Source: Erythrophleum ivorense (taxonomy: Eukaryota; Streptophyta; Magnoliopsida; Fabales; Fabaceae). From it: 64,000 bases of DNA. The position numbers and the translations under genes are program-made. The stretch covers positions 1,860,001 through 1,924,000 of the forward strand of contig JAIUCV010000090.1 in the NCBI GenBank assembly GCA_026724425.1, in the 5' to 3' direction. Each line of letters begins with the position of its first letter. Positions within the stretch are counted from its first letter, which is position 1. A model generated the notes under the pieces. That model was not told the origin of the DNA and did not search any database. It saw only the letters and a list, made by a program, of their open reading frames with translations. Of the stretch, positions 57,071-64,000 are shown piece after piece.

Positions 57071-59550
57071 TGATCATTACATACACTACAAGTATGTTTC
57101 TACATTGTGTGGAGGCATAGAGCTACGATTGGGACTCCTTACTACTTTCGTTTCTCAAGGATGGTAGCTTTGATGTTCCTAACAAGGAATGAGAATCATG
57201 TCACACATGATGCTCCCATAGTCCTGTAGAGAACCTAATGCATGTTTGGCTAAGTATGGGTCCGTCTTGATCATTACATACACTAAAGTATGTTTCTACA
57301 TTGTGTGGAGGCATAAAGCTACGATTGGGACTCCTTACTACTTATGTTTCTCTCAGGATGGTAGCTTTGATGTTCCTCTCTAGGAATGAGAATCATGTCA
57401 CACATGATGCTCCTCATAGTCCTGTGGAGAACCTAATGCATCTTTGGCTAAGTATGGGTCCGTCTTGATCATTACATACACTACAAGTATGTTTCTACAT
57501 TGTGTGGAGGCATAGAGCTACGATTGGGACTCCTTACTACTTATGTTTCTCTCAGGATGGTAGCTTTGATGTTCCTCTCAAGGAATGAGAATCATGTCAC
57601 ACATGTTGCTCCTCATAGTCCCGTGGAGAACCTAATGCATGTTTGGCTAAGTATGGGTCCGTCTTGATCATTACATACACTACAAGTATGTTTCTACATT
57701 GTGTGGAGGCATACAGCTACGATTGGGACTCCTTACTACTTATGTTTCTCTCAGGATGGTAGCTTTGATGTTCCTCTCAAGGAATGAGAATAATGTCACA
57801 CATGTTGCTCCTCATAGTCCTGTGGAGAACCTAATGCATCTTTGGCTAAGTATGGGTCCGTCTTGATCATTATATACACTACAAGTATGTTTCTACATTG
57901 TGTGGAGGCGTAGAGCTACGATTGGGACTCCTTACTACTTATGTTTCTCTCAGGATGGTAGCTTTGATGTTCCTCTCAAGGAATGAGAATAATGTCACAC
58001 ATGTTGCTCCTCATAGTCCTGTGGAGAACCTAATGCATCTTTGGCTAAGTATGGGTCCGTCTTGATCATTATATACACTACAAGTATGTTTCTACATTGT
58101 GTGGAGGCGTAGAGCTACGATTGGGACTCCTTACTACTTATGTTTCTCTCAGGATGGTAGCTTTGATGTTCCTCTCAAGGAATGAGAATCATGTCACACA
58201 TGTTGCTCCTCATAGTCCCGTGGAGAACCTAATGCATGTTTGGCTAAGTATGGGTCCGTCTTGATCATTACATACACTAAAGTATGTTTCTACATTGTGT
58301 GGAGGCATAAAGCTACGATTGGGACTCCTTAGTACTTATGTTTCTCTCAGGATGGTAGCTTTGATGTTCCTCTCTAGGAATGAGAATCATGTCACACATG
58401 TTGCTCCTCATAGTCCCGTGGAGAACCTAATGCATGTTTGGCTAAGTATGGGTCCGTCTTGATCATTACATACACTACAAGTATGTTTCTACATTGTGTG
58501 GAGGCATAGAGCTACGATTGGGACTCCTTACTACTTATGTTTCTCTCAGGATGGTAGCTTCGATGTTCCTCTCAAGGAATGAGAATCATGTCACACATGT
58601 TGCTCCTCATAGTCCCGTGGAGAACCTAATGCATCTTTGGCTAAGTATGGGTCCGTCTTGATCATTACATACACTACAAGTATGTTTCTACATTGTGTGG
58701 AGGCATAGAGCTACGATTGGGACTCCTTACTACTTTCGTTTCTCAAGGATGGTAGCTTTGATGTTCCTAACAAGGAATGAGAATCATGTCACACATGATG
58801 CTCCCATAGTCCTGTAGAGAACCTAATGCATGTTTGGCTAAGTATGGGTCCGTCTTGATCATTACATACACTAAAGTATGTTTCTACATTGTGTGGAGGC
58901 ATAAAGCTACGATTGGGACTCCTTACTACTTATGTTTCTCTCAGGATGGTAGCTTTGATGTTCCTCTCTAGGAATGAGAATCATGTCACACATGATGCTC
59001 CTCATAGTCCTGTGGAGAACCTAATGCATCTTTGGCTAAGTATGGGTCCGTCTTGATCATTACATACACTACAAGTATGTTTCTACATTGTGTGGAGGCA
59101 TAGAGCTACGATTGGGACTCCTTACTACTTATGTTTCTCTCAGGATGGTAGCTTTGATGTTCCTCTCAAGGAATGAGAATCATGTCACACATGTTGCTCC
59201 TCATAGTCCCGTGGAGAACCTAATGCATGTTTGGCTAAGTATGGGTCCGTCTTGATCATTACATACACTACAAGTATGTTTCTACATTGTGTGGAGGCAT
59301 ACAGCTACGATTGGGACTCCTTACTACTTATGTTTCTCTCAGGATGGTAGCTTTGATGTTCCTCTCAAGGAATGAGAATAATGTCACACATGTTGCTCCT
59401 CATAGTCCTGTGGAGAACCTAATGCATCTTTGGCTAAGTATGGGTCCGTCTTGATCATTATATACACTACAAGTATGTTTCTACATTGTGTGGAGGCGTA
59501 GAGCTACGATTGGGACTCCTTACTACTTATGTTTCTCTCAGGATGGTAGC
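57070..59550 (+). repeat. Higher-order repeat, about 1590 bp (8 monomers), partial second copy
   Basis: TTTCGTTTCTCAAGG with AACAAGGAATGAGAATCATG at about 57145 and 58735, and GGCATACAGCTACG at about 57709 and 59299, all 1590 bp apart. The first part of each copy also matches 53.5 kb, so it is a shortened derivative of the 3600-bp unit. The copies diverge near 59.55 kb. Confidence 0.8.
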
Positions 59551-62500
59551 TTTGATGTTCCTCTCAAGGAATGAGAATCATGTCACACATGTTGCTCCTC
59601 ATAGTCCCGTGGAGAACCTAATGCATGTTTGGCTAAGTATGGGTCCGTCTTGATCATTACATACACTACAAGTATGTTTCTACATTGTGTGGAGGCATAG
59701 AGCTATGATTGGGACTCCTTACTACTTATGTTTCTCTCAGGATGGTAGCTTTGATGTTCCTCTCAAGGAATGAGAATCATGTCACACATGTTGCTCCTCA
59801 TAGTCCCGTGGAGAACCTAATGCATCTTTGGCTAAGTATGGGTCCGTCTTGATCATTACATACACTACAAGTATGTTTCTACATTGTGTGGAGGCATAGA
59901 GCTACAATTGGGACTCCTTACTACTTATGTTTCTCTCAGGATGGTAGCTTTGATGTTCCTCTCAAGGAATGAGAATCATGTCACACATGTTGCTCCTCAT
60001 AGTCCCGTGGAGAACCTAATGCATGTTTGGCTAAGTATGGGTCCGTCTTGATCATTACATACACTACAAGTATGTTTCTACATTGTGTGGAGGCATAGAG
60101 CTACGATTGGGACTCCTTACTACTTATGTTTCTCTCAGGATGGTAGCTTTGATGTTCCTCTCAAGGAATGAGAATAATGTCACACATGTTGCTCCTCATA
60201 GTCCTGTGGAGAACCTAATGCATCTTTGGCTAAGTATGGGTCCGTCTTGATCATTATATACACTACAAGTATGTTTCTACATTGTGTGGAGGCGTAGAGC
60301 TACGATTGGGACTCCTTACTACTTATGTTTCTCTCAGGATGGTAGCTTTGATGTTCCTCTCAAGGAATGAGAATAATGTCACACATGTTGCTCCTCATAG
60401 TCCTGTGGAGAACCTAATGCCTCTTTGGCTAAGTATGGGTCCGTCTTGATCATTATATACACTACAAGTATGTTTCTACATTGTGTGGAGGCGTAGAGCT
60501 ACGATTGGGACTCCTTACTACTTATGTTTCTCTCAGGATGGTAGCTTTGATGATCCTCTCAAGGAATGAGAATAATGTCACACATATTGCTCCTCATAGT
60601 CCTGTGGAGAACCTAATGCATCTTTGGCTAAGTATGGGTCCGTCTTGATCATTACATACACTACAAGTATGTTTCTACATTGTGTGGAGGCATAGAGCTA
60701 CGATTGGGACTCCTTACTACTTATGTTTCTCTCAGGATGGTAGCTTTGATGTTCCTCTCAAGGAATGAGAATCATGTCACACATGTTGCTCCTCATAGTC
60801 CTGTAGAGAACCTAATGCATCTTTGGCTAAGTATGGGTCCGTCTTGATCATTATATACACTACAAGTATGTTTCTACATTGTGTGGAGGCGTAGAGCTAC
60901 GATTGGGACTCCTTACTACTTATGTTTCTCTCAGGATGGTAGCTTTGATGATCCTCTCAAGGAATGAGAATAATGTCACACATGTTGCTCCTCATAGTCC
61001 TGTGGAGAACCTAATGCATCTTTGGCTAAGTATGGGTCCGTCTTGATCATTACATACACTACAAGTATGTTTCTACATTGTGTGGAGGCATAGAGCTACG
61101 ATTGGGACTCCTTACTACTTATGTTTCTCTCAGGATGGTAGCTTTGATGTTCCTCTCAAGGAATGAGAATCATGTCACACATGTTGCTCCTCATAGTCCC
61201 GTGGAGAACCTAATGCATGTTTGGCTAAGTATGGGTCCGTCTTGATCATTACATACACTAAAGTATGTTTCTACATTGTGTGGAGGCATAGAGCTACAAT
61301 TGGGACTCCTTACTACTTATGTTTCTCTCAGGATGGTAGCTTTGATGTTCCTCTCTAGGAATGAGAATCATGTCACACATGATGCTCCTCATAGTCCTGT
61401 GGAGAACCTAATGCATCTTTGGCTAAGTATGGGTCCGTCTTGATCATTACATACACTACAAGTATGTTTCTACATTGTGTGGAGGCATAGAGCTACGATT
61501 GGGACTCCTTACTACTTATGTTTCTCTCAGGATGGTAGCTTTGATGTTCCTCTCAAGGAATGAGAATCATGTCACACATGTTGCTCCTCATAGTCCTGTA
61601 GAGAACCTAATGCATCTTTGGCTAAGTATGGGTCCGTCTTGATCATTATATACACTACAAGTATGTTTCTACATTGTGTGGAGGCGTAGAGCTACGATTG
61701 GGACTCCTTACTACTTATGTTTCTCTCAGGATGGTAGCTTTGATGTTCCTCTCAAGGAATGAGAATAATGTCACACATGTTGCTCCTCATAGTCCTGTGG
61801 AGAACCTAATGCATCTTTGGCTAAGTATGGGTCCGTCTTGATCATTATATACACTACAAGTATGTTTCTACATTGTGTGGAGGCGTAGAGCTACGATTGG
61901 GACTCCTTACTACTTATGTTTCTCTCAGGATGGTAGCTTTGATGTTCCTCTCAAGGAATGAGAATCATGTCACACATGTTGCTCCTCATAGTCCCGTGGA
62001 GAACCTAATGCATGTTTGGCTAAGTATGGGTCCGTCTTGATCATTACATACACTAAAGTATGTTTCTACATTGTGTGGAGGCATAGAGCTACAATTGGGA
62101 CTCCTTACTACTTATGTTTCTCTCAGGATGGTAGCTTTGATGTTCCTCTCTAGGAATGAGAATCATGTCACACATGATGCTCCTCATAGTCCTGTGGAGA
62201 ACCTAATGCATCTTTGGCTAAGTATGGGTCCGTCTTGATCATTACATACACTATAAGTATGTTTCTACATTGTGTGGAGGCATAGAGCTACGATTGGGAC
62301 TCCTTACTACTTATGTTTCTCTCAGGATGGTAGCTTTGATGTTCCTCTCAAGGAATGAGAATCATGTCACACATGTTGCTCCTCATAGTCCCGTGGAGAA
62401 CCTAATGCATGTTTGGCTAAGTATGGGTCCGTCTTGATCATTACATACACTACAAGTATGTTTCTACATTGTGTGGAGGCATAGAGCTACGATTGGGACT

Positions 62501-64000
62501 CCTTACTACTTATGTTTCTCTCAGGATGGTAGCTTTGATGTTCCTCTCAAGGAATGAGAATAATGTCACACATGTTGCTCCTCATAGTCCTGTGGAGAAC
62601 CTAATGCATCTTTGGCTAAGTATGGGTCCGTCTTGATCATTATATACACTACAAGTATGTTTCTACATTGTGTGGAGGCGTAGAGCTACGATTGGGACTC
62701 CTTACTACTTATGTTTCTCTCAGGATGGTAGCTTTGATGTTCCTCTCAAGGAATGAGAATCATGTCACACATGTTGCTCCTCATAGTCCTGTGGAGAACC
62801 TAATGCATCTTTGGCTAAGTATGGGTCCGTCTTGATCATTATATACACTACAAGTATGTTTCTACATTGTGTGGAGGCGTAGAGCTACGATTGGGACTCC
62901 TTACTACTTATGTTTCTCTCAGGATGGTAGCTTTGATGATCCTCTCAAGGAATGAGAATAATGTCACACATGTTGCTCCTCATAGTCCTGTGGAGAACCT
63001 AATGCATCTTTGGCTAAGTATGGGTCCGTCTTGATCATTATATACACTACAAGTATGTTTCTACATTGTGTGGAGGCGTAGAGCTACGATTGGGACTCCT
63101 TACTACTTATGTTTCTCTCAGGATGGTAGCTTTGATGTTCCTCTCAAGGAATGAGAATAATGTCACACATGTTGCTCCTCATAGTCCTGTGGAGAACCTA
63201 ATGCATCTTTGGCTAAGTATGGGTCCGTCTTGATCATTATATACACTACAAGTATGTTTCTACATTGTGTGGAGGCGTAGAGCTACGATTGGGACTCCTT
63301 ACTACTTATGTTTCTCTCAGGATGGTAGCTTTGATGTTCCTCTCAAGGAATGAGAATCATGTCACACATGTTGCTCCTCATAGTCCCGTGGAGAACCTAA
63401 TGCATGTTTGGCTAAATATGAGTCCGTCTTGATCATTACATACACTAAAGTATGTTTCTACATTGTGTGGAGGCATAGAGCTACAATTGGGACTCCTTAC
63501 TACTTATGTTTCTCTCAGGATGGTAGCTTTGATGTTCCTCTCTAGGAATGAGAATCATGTCACACATGATGCTCCTCATAGTCCTGTGGAGAACCTAATG
63601 CATCTTTGGCTAAGTATGGGTCCGTCTTGATCATTACATACACTATAAGTACGTTTCTACATTGTGTGGAGGCATAGAGCTACGATTGAGACTCCTTACT
63701 ACTTATGTTTCTCTCAGGATGGTAGCTTTGATGTTCCTCTCAAGGAATGAGAATCATGTCACACATGTTGCTCCTCATAGTCCTGTGGAGAACCTAATGC
63801 ATCTTTGGCTAGGTATGGGTCCGTCTTGATCATTATATACACTACAAGTATGTTTCTACATTGTGTGGAGGCGTAGAGCTACGATTGGGACTCCTTACTA
63901 CTTATGTTTCTCTCAGGATGGTAGCTTTGATGATCCTCTCAAGGAATGAGAATAATGTCACACATGTTGCTCCTCATAGTCCTGTGGAGAACCTAATGCA
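59550..64000 (+). repeat. Satellite with 4- and 7-monomer repeats, right edge
   Basis: Markers: ACTAAAG monomers at 61258, 62052 and 63444 (steps 794 and 1392 bp); CTATAAG at 62251 and 63643 (1392 bp); TTTGATGATCCTC near 60549, 60948, 62937 and 63931. The array continues past the window. Confidence 0.75.

Larger units (their letters stand above)
24037..64000 (+). repeat. 199-bp satellite array, right block
   Basis: About 200 monomers without interruption, same orientation as the left block. Example spacings of the GTATG anchor: 54904, 55103, 55302, 55501, 55700, each 199 bp. No gene, transposon or inversion is seen in this 40 kb. Open frames of 92-120 codons inside it repeat with the monomers and share no protein-like conservation. 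Local higher-order structure is listed separately. Confidence 0.97.

Noticed and set aside
1..64000. CRISPR-like regular repeats
   Set aside because: The repeat is a contiguous 199-bp tandem satellite without spacers, in a window with plant retrotransposons.

Overview
This window is plant centromere-type DNA. About 50 kb of it (1-8519, 9344-10961 and 24037-64000) is a head-to-tail satellite array, all in one orientation, with a monomer of about 199 bp (197-199 bp by single-base indels). I do not recognise the satellite family. Two Ty3/gypsy LTR retrotransposons of the CRM (centromeric retrotransposon) type interrupt it, one nested inside the other, and there is a solo LTR of the outer family. 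I see no ordinary host gene, tRNA, rRNA, CRISPR array or bacterial feature. Satellite plus CRM elements plus initiator-Met tRNA primer sites indicate a flowering plant, most likely a eudicot. Brassicaceae is a guess from the general look of the Gag-Pol proteins.

Layout. 1-8519: satellite with about 1190-bp (6-monomer) and 1.6-kb (8-monomer) higher-order repeats (HORs). 8520-9343: solo LTR. 9344-10961: satellite. 10962-24036: outer plus-strand CRM-like element, 5' LTR 10962-11780 and 3' LTR 23214-24036. Its gag zinc knuckle is split by a minus-strand CRM-like element (13106-19808) with two 817-bp LTRs and a perfect 5-bp target duplication, ACAAG. 24037-64000: satellite as a patchwork of local HOR families, with repeat periods of about 2185 bp (24.4-31.1 kb), mixed (31.1-37.9 kb), 2010 bp (37.9-43.8 kb), mixed (43.8-46.3 kb), 3600 bp (46.3-57.1 kb), 1590 bp (57.1-59.6 kb) and 4- to 7-monomer units to the end.

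Both elements encode Gag, aspartic protease, reverse transcriptase, RNase H and integrase, with the protein C-terminus running into the 3' LTR. Both are broken. The outer copy has the nested insertion, a protease active-site Asp to Val change, an in-frame stop and a frameshift. The inner copy has one single-base frameshift at the start of RT. LTR pairs are nearly identical (about 2 substitutions plus a 4-bp indel for the outer; 1 substitution seen for the inner), so both insertions look recent.

The most informative structures are these. The solo LTR and the outer element sit at the same position of the same monomer variant with identical flanks, so satellite expansion appears to have copied the insertion. 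The empty version of that site survives elsewhere in the window. A 26-bp internal duplication marks several HORs. Adjacent short dyads recur in every monomer.
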